Shown here: positions 1 to 7,041 of the stretch, one piece after another
Numbering within the stretch: position 1 is the stretch's first letter
How the letters are laid out: each line of letters begins with the position of its first letter
From: Mageeibacillus sp. UBA1255
GTDB taxonomy: Bacteria; Bacillota; Clostridia; UBA1212; UBA1255
DNA length: 7,549 nucleotides
Assembly: GCA_002308795.1 (NCBI GenBank)
Contig: DBVV01000158.1
Span: 1-7,549, forward strand
Direction: 5' to 3'
Made by a program: the position numbers and the translations under genes
The notes under the pieces: generated by a model
What the model was told of the DNA's origin: nothing
What the model saw: only the letters and a program-made list of their open reading frames with translations
Database searches by the model: none

Positions 1-48
1 TCGAATGATTCGAATTTTAAATGAATGTGTTTTCCTTCTCTCTCTCCG

Positions 49-219
49 CTACAACAACTTTACGCTGTGGTACAGTGCGATGACCGTGTTCAGCCCGGTT
101 TCGTCAATAACGCCGGTGTTGTAATATTTGCCGTCCCGCGCTTTTAATTTGAGTTGTTTGCAATATGTAAACAACTCGCCCCAAACGGCGCGCACAGGTA
201 TATTTTCAAAAACACTACA
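49..219 (-). pseudogene. Remnant of a Bro-N/antirepressor-like phage protein (C-terminal fragment)
   Basis: An open frame of 56 codons ends in TAG (51-49). It begins right after an in-frame TGA (222-220) and has no ATG; the only possible start is a GTG at 195 with no ribosome binding site. The peptide contains YCKQLKLKARDGKYYNTG and then a stretch resembling a helix (DETGLNTVIALYHS). From memory, the order 'LKLxAxDGKxYxTD, then a short helix' is typical of phage antirepressor/DinD-like proteins with a Bro-N domain, where it precedes a conserved IQSIPSPKAEPFK segment that is missing here. It is read in the same direction as the oxidoreductase gene and starts 17 nt after that gene's stop. The reading is amino-acid-like rather than random, but the fragment lacks a start and the rest of the domain, so I treat it as decayed. 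The family assignment is from memory and tentative. Confidence 0.4.
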
Positions 220-236
220 TCACAGAGGCGAAGATT

Positions 237-1466
237 TCAATCCAACACCGCGCCGACGGCCCTCAGGCGCGCACGAACGGCGCTAACGTCAACGGAATGA
301 ACACACGCGCCGGACTTCATTGCCACACCGGCAGCGACACCGGCCGCCTGCCCCAGACACGCGCATATAGGCATGATGCGCACAGCCGAATGAGCCTCGT
401 GAGTTGCCGACAGGCAGCGCCCGGCGACCAGCAGATTATCGTACTCCTTAGGCAGCAGCGAGCGGTACGGGATCTTATAATACTCGCCGCCGTTGAAATA
501 ATAAAGCGTTGTCCCGGTGCCCTCGGGATTGTGGATATCGATCTCGTAATTCCCGACCGCGATCGTATCCTCGAAATCGACCATTTTCTTTATCTCTTCA
601 GCAGTGAGCACGTGCTCCCCCTTAAGCTTACGGCTCTCGCGCACGCCGATGTGGCTGGCGATCGAGACGAGCTCGGCATCTTTGCACGCGGCAGAATTCT
701 CCTTCAGGAACCGGAACATCTCGTATACCTGCCTTCGCCCCTCAAACTCCGCGTCGCTGAGTGAAAACGGGTCGGTCGGATCGTGACGGATCACGCGCGT
801 CGTATTAAGGTGAAGGATGTTCTTGCCCGGACCGATAAACACCAGCAGATTCTCGCGGGGATTGCGGAGTTTACCCTCCTGCTGAAATTGATTGTACAAG
901 ACGTTCAGCGCAGGCTTTTCCTTGAGGAAAAGGTCAATATCAACACCCGCCATACGGAAACACGTTGTCAACGGCTGGCAGAGATTGTCCGTCTCACGCC
1001 CGAGCTGATAATCGCATCCAGCCAGGAACATCAGTTCGCCGTCACCGGTAGCGTCGATATAGTTTTCTGCATCGAACGTCAGAACGCCGGATTTTGTCGA
1101 AACTTTTACGCTTTTGATCTTTCGTCCTTCGCACACCGCTTCGACAACTGCCGCGTGAAACAGCACCCGCACACCCGCTTCGGTCAACATATCGTCGAAC
1201 ACAAATTTATAGAATTCCCACGAGTTTTCTCCGTATTTTGCGAACCTTTCGCGCATTTCGGTAAAGATCCCGCCGCACAATATCCGCCGCTCGCTGTCCT
1301 TCGTGGTGTACAACATAAACGGGTACACGAGGCTCTCGCTCATAGCGCCTCCCAGCTGCCCGGTCTTCTCGATCAGCAGCACGCTGAGCCCTTCCCTCGC
1401 TGCACTGACTGCCGCCGCAACTCCGGCGATCCCTCCGCCGGCAACGATCAGATCGTATTTATCCAT
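237..1466 (-). CDS. FAD-dependent oxidoreductase (FAD_oxidored-type flavoprotein)
   Basis: This is a 409-aa cytoplasmic flavoprotein. The N-terminus has a classic Rossmann dinucleotide fold: YDLIVAGGGIAGVAAA carries GGGIAG at residues 10-15, and the second strand ends in acidic E33, which normally contacts the FAD ribose. GQLGG follows at 36-40. Near the C-terminus (about 344-385), LLVAGRCLSATHEAHSAVR and GQAAGVAA form the second FAD-contacting segment seen in the FAD_oxidored family. No signal peptide, membrane helix or extra domain is visible, and the length is normal for a compact member. The ATG at 1466 is preceded by a near-perfect AAAGGAGG four bases upstream, so the start is secure. 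It lies 21 nt after the MATE gene and is probably co-transcribed with it. The substrate cannot be read from the sequence; the family covers many oxidations and reductions of small carbon compounds. Confidence 0.9.
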   Translation of the reverse strand: MDKYDLIVAGGGIAGVAAAVSAAREGLSVLLIEKTGQLGGAMSESLVYPFMLYTTKDSERRILCGGIFTEMRERFAKYGENSWEFYKFVFDDMLTEAGVRVLFHAAVVEAVCEGRKIKSVKVSTKSGVLTFDAENYIDATGDGELMFLAGCDYQLGRETDNLCQPLTTCFRMAGVDIDLFLKEKPALNVLYNQFQQEGKLRNPRENLLVFIGPGKNILHLNTTRVIRHDPTDPFSLSDAEFEGRRQVYEMFRFLKENSAACKDAELVSIASHIGVRESRKLKGEHVLTAEEIKKMVDFEDTIAVGNYEIDIHNPEGTGTTLYYFNGGEYYKIPYRSLLPKEYDNLLVAGRCLSATHEAHSAVRIMPICACLGQAAGVAAGVAMKSGACVHSVDVSAVRARLRAVGAVLD

Positions 1467-1478
1467 GGTACCTCCTTT
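1467..1478 (-). promoter_or_regulatory. Near-consensus ribosome binding site of the oxidoreductase gene
   Basis: AAAGGAGG followed by TACC and ATG on the minus strand is an almost perfect Shine-Dalgarno in the 21-nt gap after the MATE stop codon. It decides the start at 1466 and supports the reading of a multi-gene transcript. Confidence 0.8.
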
Positions 1479-1487
1479 CCTACTCTT

Positions 1488-2801
1488 TCACATCAATTTA
1501 ATCTTCCTCTTCTTCAGCAGGAACACGTAAGCCCCGGCTGATACAACGGTATCGAACGCATTGCATATTCCGAACAGCAGCGCGATCCCGATCAGCGTCG
1601 GAGTCCATACACCTGTGACATACAGAATGAACGCCGTTCCGTAGTAGATCGTGTTCGTCACGACCGATTCAAACAGCATGTAATTGGTTTTCCCAAGGCC
1701 GTAGAACGTCGCGTCAAATACGTTCTGGAAAGCGAACAACACGTAGAAACCGAGCAAAATAAGTACCAATTTGAACAGCTTGTCAACGTCGGAGAACTGC
1801 AGAACGTGCGTCATAAACGGCTTCCAGAGCGGTATTGTCGCACACCAGATCACGCAGACAATAAACGTGATCGCGAAGTAACCGGGAGTGTTTTTACGGA
1901 CGTTGTCCTCGCTCTCCGCAGTCTCCTCTTTGATCAGTTCGCCTAGCTGAAGGATCGGAAGAAGCAGCCAGCCCCAGATGAAATTGTTGGCGACCCAGTA
2001 CGTCCCCTGTTCGCCTACGACGTTGACCATACGCGCCACCATGAGCATATACGCTACGTTGCGGACAAGTGATTCCAGGCCGGAGATTCCGCCGATCTTC
2101 AGGAAGTCTTTCATCCAGCCGAAATCGAGCTTTTCTCTGGTAAATACGTTGACGTCTTCCCTATGCAGCAACAGGAGCGAAACGGCGAGGAGCAGGACGT
2201 TGACAATAATATTCGAATAGCCAATGCCGTTCACGCCGAGGTTCATTGACACCGGCAGAGTGGATACCAGGAACGTGTCGAACACTAGCGATAGCACCAG
2301 TCTGGCTCCGGTCAATATGTAGATATACCTGCTTCTGTTTACGGATACCAGTGCGACGAGCGCAAATTGGGCGAGTATCGAGAAGACGTTGGCAATGCTT
2401 TCTATACGGATATATGAAGCGGATGCGGCGATTATGGTTTCGTCCGCGGCCATCAGCGAGAGCAGCTGTTCAGCGAAGATAAATACCACCGCTGACAATA
2501 CAGCGTAAACGCCTAGCGATACCAGCATGCCTGTGCGAACGCGGTTCGAGAATGCCTTTTTATCCTCTTTCACTTTTCCGATGAAGAAGAACAGCGGAAG
2601 GATGATCGCCTCGCTCAGCACTTCATACAAAAGGTTTACCCACGAAAGCTGCCCCGCGATCGAGAACGACCAGTCGCCCGGAAGCTGTCCGAGAAAGAAC
2701 ACCCGCACCGTCGTGTATATGGTCGGGCAAAGGCCGAGGACAAGGAGTGCGAGGTAGAGTTTGTGGTTGATGTTTTTCAGGGATGATTTCAGCTTGTTCA
2801 T
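1488..2801 (-). CDS. MATE-family efflux transporter
   Basis: This is a 437-aa integral membrane protein with about twelve hydrophobic segments and short charged loops, the size and layout of MATE (multidrug and toxic compound extrusion) transporters, which use Na+ or H+ gradients. The segment LGVNGIGYSNIIVN (about 187-200) resembles the MATE signature LGVxGAAxAT. A second half starts near the amphipathic segment WMKDFLKIGGISGLES, consistent with the two-lobe structure. The C-terminus is basic (LLKKRKIKLM), as expected for a cytoplasmic tail. The frame is also open to a GTG at 2819, but the ATG at 2801 has GAGG ten bases upstream and gives the usual short N-terminal helix, so I chose it. It sits 25 nt after the helicase and 21 nt before the oxidoreductase. 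The substrate is unknown. GC content is much higher than in the helicase upstream. Confidence 0.85.
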   Translation of the reverse strand: MNKLKSSLKNINHKLYLALLVLGLCPTIYTTVRVFFLGQLPGDWSFSIAGQLSWVNLLYEVLSEAIILPLFFFIGKVKEDKKAFSNRVRTGMLVSLGVYAVLSAVVFIFAEQLLSLMAADETIIAASASYIRIESIANVFSILAQFALVALVSVNRSRYIYILTGARLVLSLVFDTFLVSTLPVSMNLGVNGIGYSNIIVNVLLLAVSLLLLHREDVNVFTREKLDFGWMKDFLKIGGISGLESLVRNVAYMLMVARMVNVVGEQGTYWVANNFIWGWLLLPILQLGELIKEETAESEDNVRKNTPGYFAITFIVCVIWCATIPLWKPFMTHVLQFSDVDKLFKLVLILLGFYVLFAFQNVFDATFYGLGKTNYMLFESVVTNTIYYGTAFILYVTGVWTPTLIGIALLFGICNAFDTVVSAGAYVFLLKKRKIKLM

Positions 2802-2826
2802 TTCATTTTTGCCTCGCACTTGATTG

Positions 2827-5646
2827 CTACACCGGAGTGTTTGGAAGTGGCTTCATCATAGTGCATGGGTCTGAACTACGGAAATAATTTGTGCATCCGT
2901 AAAACACGTTTCCGTTCTGACGATTCATCTTAACGATCATATAACCATCCTTACACTTTGGGCACTTGTAGATATCATGCTTATGGACTCTGTCGTTTGT
3001 CATAAAATCACATATTTCAGGCTCATTTGAGCAAATCCAAAGATTCAAACCATAGTTTTTATTAAACTCATATTTAAGCGGAAATCCACAAACCGGACAT
3101 CTAATACTGAACAAATCGACCGTTTCCATATTGATTTCCGGGTCATGTGGCAAATTGTAGTCTTTAATTAGTTCTACAAGAAATCTGGAAGGTCTGTGTT
3201 TTGGTGTTGCAAGATAAACTCTGTTCTTGGTTCTCGTCAATGTAACATAGAAAAGGCGCCGTTCTTCAGCATAAGGCATACTTTTATCTTCATAGGTGAC
3301 AAGCTTGATAATAGGATCATCTTCTATCTGACACGGAAAACCAAATTTCCCTTCAAATAGATTAATGAGTATCACGTTATCATATCCAAGACCTTTTGCA
3401 CTGTGAGCGGTCATAAATGTCAGATTGGCTTTTGGATATTTTGCAGATTTAACTCTGTTGTTCGGCAATTCACTGAAACCTCCGGCATTATAAAGCTTAT
3501 ACATATCGTAGTTATACCGACCAAGAAGTAGTATTGATGATTTTTCGCCAAACTCGTCTATTATTTTACCGATGATATTTTCAACCAGAGCGGCGAGTGC
3601 CTTCATAGGCTTGAAACTGTCATCAAAAGTCTCAATAACAATAGGGTTTTCCAAGTGTTTTGGAGAGACAAGCTGCTTTCTAATTTGTGTTGTGTTCTTT
3701 TGAACAAAGCCGCCCGCCATATTTATAAGTTCCTGTGAATTCCGATATGTATGCGTTATTTTGAGTTCAGTACCGGCTCCCATCAGTTCAAGAAATTTAG
3801 TGAACAGTGTGATATCGGAACCCGAGAAAGCATATATCGACTGCCAGTCATCACCAACAGCAACGACCTTTGCTTTTGTGATTTCTGAAAGCCGCTTTGT
3901 GAGATTGAAACGCTGACGGGCAATGTCCTGGAATTCATCAATTATGATATATTTGTAGGGCAATTCAATATTCTGCTTCTCAATCTCATGCAGATAAAAA
4001 TGCGCGTCGTTTATCATATCTGCAAAGTCAATTTCGTTTCTTTGCTTCAATGTGGCCTGATAGTGATGATAGACTTCTTCGGCAATATCAAGGAAAAGAA
4101 GAGAACGGGCGTTGTCTGTTTTCTTTCTCAATATCTCAAACCCGCCTGCATCGTAACCGGTCGTTTTATACTGTTCAATAAACTGCATCATAAAATAAAT
4201 GAGTTTGAAAATATACTTGTCTTTCCCGGTTTCGACGATTTTTTTGTATACTTCGGTTAAATCACGCGGTTTAAGGACAAAGCCTTCTTTTTCTAGCGAT
4301 TCACGCAGATGATCCAAAAGAGAACGTCTGTCGTTGTACAACGACCATGTTTCGATGAGGGTTGATTTGCAGGCTTTGTGAAGTTCTCTTTTGTCCCTTA
4401 TCGCTTTTTTATATCTTGCTATCTCCTGAGGAGTAAAAACGTTGCTGTAGCAGTTCTCAGTAAGGGCATAATGCTCGAGCCAAGCTGAGTGTTCCCCCTG
4501 TGAGATATAAAAATCCGGGGTATACTTTTTGTTTCTGGACAAAAGAGACTGCGGATAAACACGCTCGTACTCGTAATCGATCCCATTGAGATAAAGGAAG
4601 TTAGCAATTTGAACTTCCTGAACGGAGCGAAGAAATTCGCCCGTCAATGTTTTGACGTGTTTCGTGCGTTGCTGTTCAACTTTCTTGACGTATTCTCCAA
4701 GACCGCTTTTTAGAGTTTCATAATCCTGTGCAGCCTTATGAAGATGGTATTGATTGAGGTTATCAAACTTGAAGACATCTTCGGTTAAGTCAAAATAATA
4801 CCCAAGAAAAAGCACCAGATTTCTCATCAACTGCTTGTTGTTAAAAATCGATTTTTCGAGCATATCAAATATGATTTGATACGACGAAAAATTGATTTCA
4901 GGGGGTTCAACCGAAAAACGCTTAACGATTTCGAATGCAAACTTATGGAAAGTGCAAATTTTAGCGGGGATTTTCAAACTCTTGTTAATTCTGTCTTTCA
5001 GCTCGTCGATTGCTTTATTTGTGTACGAAATTACTATTATTTCTGTGGGGTTAATATGTTTTTTCTCGACAAGGTATTTGACTTTTGCAGCCATCGTAGT
5101 CGTTTTACCTGCACCTGCGCCAGCGACTAAAAGGCAATAATCATCATCCGTTATCACTGCACGCCTTTGTTCTTCGTCGAGTTTTATTGCCGGATCAATA
5201 TCTTTGAGAATGGTATCAAAATATGAAGACTCGCGTTCAAGAATGTCATCAACATATTTCGAATTATGTGCCACGGCAGTTTCGTCAATCGAACGCATTC
5301 TTCTGAGAAAACGCTTCATAGAGTCGATATCTACGCGCAATTTCCCAGAGTTGTTGATTATGGATTGAGCAACCATCCGGTTATTGAGTACCGTGCAGTA
5401 GTCCCCGTAAACTTCTCTCAAGTATTCGATGTCTCTGTGAGTAATATAGTGCTCAGAGGATAAAAGAGAGTTGTAGTCTGCATCGAACGATATGAGTATA
5501 TTACCTATATTTGAGTAATTAACAGCTATATTATTACTGTTCTCTTTCTGAATATTAAAGTATTCGGAAGGAAGACCGCAGTGCGGACATTTATTCGCTT
5601 TATCGGATATTTTATTGTTGCATTCCGGACACGTGATAAGCGCCAT
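2827..5646 (-). CDS. HelD-like (helicase IV) superfamily 1 DNA helicase with nuclease-like insertion and three zinc ribbons
   Basis: This 939-aa cytoplasmic protein is predicted to unwind DNA with ATP. A zinc ribbon (C6, C9, C20, C23) opens it. SF1/UvrD motifs follow: Q160; Walker A GAGAGKT (176-182); Ia VISYTNKA (205-212); Ic CTFHKFA (231-237); II IIIDEFQDI (567-575); III VGDDWQSIYAFSGS (597-610); IV THTYRN (631-636); V FMTAHSAKGLGYDNV (744-758); VI EERRLFYVTLTRTK (794-807), with R805 as the likely arginine finger. Motifs II-VI resemble E. coli helicase IV most closely. An insertion at about 320-435, absent from E. coli HelD as I recall it, holds E344, PDF (377-379) and LEH (390-392), a PD-(D/E)XK-like pattern without the usual K. 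Two more four-cysteine ribbons end the protein (C850/853/872/879; C895/898/918/928), like topoisomerase tails. A strong GGGAGGAG supports the ATG. The gene lies 17 nt after the HTH gene and is distinctly AT-rich. The role may be repair or phage defence; I cannot tell which. Confidence 0.92.
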   Translation of the reverse strand: MALITCPECNNKISDKANKCPHCGLPSEYFNIQKENSNNIAVNYSNIGNILISFDADYNSLLSSEHYITHRDIEYLREVYGDYCTVLNNRMVAQSIINNSGKLRVDIDSMKRFLRRMRSIDETAVAHNSKYVDDILERESSYFDTILKDIDPAIKLDEEQRRAVITDDDYCLLVAGAGAGKTTTMAAKVKYLVEKKHINPTEIIVISYTNKAIDELKDRINKSLKIPAKICTFHKFAFEIVKRFSVEPPEINFSSYQIIFDMLEKSIFNNKQLMRNLVLFLGYYFDLTEDVFKFDNLNQYHLHKAAQDYETLKSGLGEYVKKVEQQRTKHVKTLTGEFLRSVQEVQIANFLYLNGIDYEYERVYPQSLLSRNKKYTPDFYISQGEHSAWLEHYALTENCYSNVFTPQEIARYKKAIRDKRELHKACKSTLIETWSLYNDRRSLLDHLRESLEKEGFVLKPRDLTEVYKKIVETGKDKYIFKLIYFMMQFIEQYKTTGYDAGGFEILRKKTDNARSLLFLDIAEEVYHHYQATLKQRNEIDFADMINDAHFYLHEIEKQNIELPYKYIIIDEFQDIARQRFNLTKRLSEITKAKVVAVGDDWQSIYAFSGSDITLFTKFLELMGAGTELKITHTYRNSQELINMAGGFVQKNTTQIRKQLVSPKHLENPIVIETFDDSFKPMKALAALVENIIGKIIDEFGEKSSILLLGRYNYDMYKLYNAGGFSELPNNRVKSAKYPKANLTFMTAHSAKGLGYDNVILINLFEGKFGFPCQIEDDPIIKLVTYEDKSMPYAEERRLFYVTLTRTKNRVYLATPKHRPSRFLVELIKDYNLPHDPEINMETVDLFSIRCPVCGFPLKYEFNKNYGLNLWICSNEPEICDFMTNDRVHKHDIYKCPKCKDGYMIVKMNRQNGNVFYGCTNYFRSSDPCTMMKPLPNTPV

Positions 5647-5660
5647 TTTCTCCTCCCGGA
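5647..5660 (-). promoter_or_regulatory. Strong ribosome binding site of the helicase gene
   Basis: Read on the minus strand, CCGGGAGGAGAAA stands directly before the helicase ATG. It fixes the start and implies efficient translation inside the 17-nt gap after the HTH gene. Confidence 0.8.
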
Positions 5661-5663
5661 TGA

Positions 5664-6404
5664 TCAGACCGTCTGCTGTTTGATAATGCCCAATCTCGTA
5701 AGTCTTTCAAGTATTTCTGTTTCAGTTCGTTTTAACGTCACAGCAATTTCGGATATCGGGACATGCTTGCCATAAAGATCGATCAGTGCCTCATCATAAT
5801 TACTTGTCCACGGTTTTCCTTGAAGTTCTGCGGATTCATTTTGAAAATTATTGAGTTCTATAATCGCATGTATATTTTCTAAAATAAACCGTTGCGCATC
5901 AGCATTGTAAACCGTTACATAGTACAGTCTGTTGTTATGTGCCTGACGTTCTTCCCTAGAGATTCCAATTGATTTCCCTTTTTCTGTAGGAATTTTATAT
6001 TTCTTTCCATCTGCAAATTCCTGTTCAACAAGAAGACCACTTTTAAGAAGGAACGAAGTGATGCTAGTGTGCCTTAGCTTTGACATTGTTTCTAAATCGA
6101 CCAGATCATTGATCCGTTTTGTTATTTCACTTACAGGGATAGGTTTGTCATCGATCTGGTATTTATTTAATTCTTCCGGAGTAATCGTAAAACCCATCTT
6201 TTTTCTTTTCTGAGATTTTTCGATTATACCGCCGTTTTCTATCAGCTTTCTAAGAATATCAGAAACATAAAACAGACAGCGGGAGATTCTGACTTGATTA
6301 ATGCACTCATTATCAGGCACGGCGGAGTCTGTCAATGGATCAATTCCATTTGCCAGCTTATCCAAATACATTTTTGCCCGCTGCAAGGTTTCAAGTTCAG
6401 TCAT
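5664..6404 (-). CDS. Conserved hypothetical protein with C-terminal SANT/Myb-like helix-turn-helix, helicase partner
   Basis: This 246-aa protein has no transmembrane or signal segment. Residues 1-62 (ELETLQRAKMYLDKLANGIDPL, then ISRCLFYVSDILRKLIENGGI) match a conserved N-terminal module that I recall from many Clostridia proteins of unknown function. A middle, winged-helix-like part (about 92-180) reads ITSFLLKSGLLVEQEF, then PTEKGKSIGIS and YNADAQRFILENI. The last 50 residues, GKPWTSNYDEALIDLY ... ISEIAVTLKRTETEILERL, are a SANT-like helix-turn-helix that usually binds nucleic acid. I chose the ATG at 6404 rather than the TTG at 6413, because the TTG is one base from GGAG while the ATG sits ten bases from it and gives the family-like start MTELETLQ. 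The helicase follows 17 nt downstream, so the two are probably one functional unit. No enzymatic motif is visible; a DNA-binding adaptor or regulator of the helicase is inference. Confidence 0.8.
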   Translation of the reverse strand: MTELETLQRAKMYLDKLANGIDPLTDSAVPDNECINQVRISRCLFYVSDILRKLIENGGIIEKSQKRKKMGFTITPEELNKYQIDDKPIPVSEITKRINDLVDLETMSKLRHTSITSFLLKSGLLVEQEFADGKKYKIPTEKGKSIGISREERQAHNNRLYYVTVYNADAQRFILENIHAIIELNNFQNESAELQGKPWTSNYDEALIDLYGKHVPISEIAVTLKRTETEILERLTRLGIIKQQTV

Positions 6405-6470
6405 ATTATCCAAACTCCAATCACTTCGTCATGTGTAAAAAAGGCTTCAATTTACAAGGGCGATTCTCTG

Positions 6471-6521
6471 AAAAAAGTCCCACCGTGGTCCGCAGTACGT
6501 TGCCGCCTTATGCGTGGTGGG
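6471..6521 (-). terminator. Terminator-like hairpin in the operon leader (possible attenuator)
   Basis: Just after the predicted start site the minus strand reads CCCACC (6521-6516) ... GGTGGG (6484-6479), then AC and six T residues (6476-6471). An inner CGCA/TGCG pairing can extend the stem. A GC-rich stem followed by a T run is the plan of an intrinsic terminator, although the loop is long and asymmetric. Because it lies between promoter and first gene, it could attenuate the operon or end a short RNA of about 57 nt. I recognise no known riboswitch or T-box signature. Confidence 0.35.
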
Positions 6522-6534
6522 CTCTGTCATATAA

Positions 6535-6564
6535 AGTATACATATTTCAGCTTTTCTTTGTCAA
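6535..6564 (-). promoter_or_regulatory. Sigma-A-type promoter of the four-gene operon
   Basis: On the minus strand a perfect TTGACA (6564-6559) is separated by 18 bp from TATACT (6540-6535), close to the housekeeping consensus. The expected transcription start is near 6528, about 120 nt upstream of the first start codon. No other convincing promoter was seen between here and the ATG at 6404. A separate promoter for the GC-richer MATE/oxidoreductase pair was looked for just upstream of 2801, and only a weak TATGAT without a good -35 was found. Confidence 0.6.
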
Positions 6565-6697
6565 TGATTTTTATGTCTGGACTTGAAAAATCATGCAATT
6601 TTCATAACCGGTCTGCTCGATTTTCTGTTGGAGGAAAACGGCATGCTAGTCAAGTGCGTGAGCAGTCCGGCCAAAACCTGATGCTAGAGGCGCAGGC

Positions 6698-6993
6698 TCC
6701 GGGCGCTGCCTCTCAACTGCGCCAAAGTCAACTTTGGCACACAAATTGGTTTTTTCGAGGTTCGTGTGCCACTCCGGCGCTGTCTCCTGGCTCGTTTGCG
6801 GTCAATGTTGGCACACAAATCGGTTTTTTCGAGGTTTGTGTGCCAGCCGGGCGCTGCCTCTAACTTCGCGCTAGGTCATCGTTGGCACACAAATCGCTTA
6901 TTTCAGGTTTTGTGTGCCAGCCGGGCTCTGCCTCTCACTTGCGCAGAGGCCAACTTTGGCACACAAATCGGCTTTTTCAGGTTTTGTGTGCCA
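6698..6993. repeat. Subfamily A of the array: four 74-bp units with GC-rich spacers
   Basis: Spacer (37 bp) plus palindrome (37 bp) gives an exact 74-bp period for four copies. The spacers at 6698, 6846 and 6920 share CCGGGCGCTGCCTCT or close variants followed by a GCGC-containing tail ending in GTCAACTT-like sequence; the one at 6772 has diverged most. The loops carry a T-rich run (TTTTTT in the first two units, TTATTT and TTTTT in the next two) between the arms on the plus strand. Confidence 0.85.
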
Positions 6994-7041
6994 CGCCGGC
7001 TCCGTTTCTCGCACATTAGAAGAGGAAAAATGAAAAATTTG

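Noticed and set aside
783..1541. Plus-strand open frame of 252 codons
   Set aside because: It is a shadow of the FAD-dependent oxidoreductase, which has clear family motifs and a near-perfect ribosome binding site on the opposite strand.
2802..2819. GTG start at 2819 for the MATE gene
   Set aside because: It is only 7 nt after the helicase stop, has no suitably spaced ribosome binding site and adds six polar residues before the normal N-terminus.
4419..4607. Minus-strand 62-codon frame inside the helicase gene
   Set aside because: It lies wholly within the helicase in another frame, and the helicase reading is backed by continuous motifs on both sides.
6405..6413. TTG start at 6413 for the HTH gene
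   Set aside because: Its GGAG lies only one base upstream; the ATG at 6404 has workable spacing and a family-like N-terminus.
6643..6681. Plus-strand 12-codon peptide with GGAGG upstream
   Set aside because: It is too short to judge, points away from all genes, and has no recognisable leader-peptide feature such as a codon run.
6294..6863. Plus-strand open frame of 189 codons
   Set aside because: It overlaps the start of the HTH gene, the operon promoter, the leader hairpin and the array, and has no protein-like composition or ribosome binding site.
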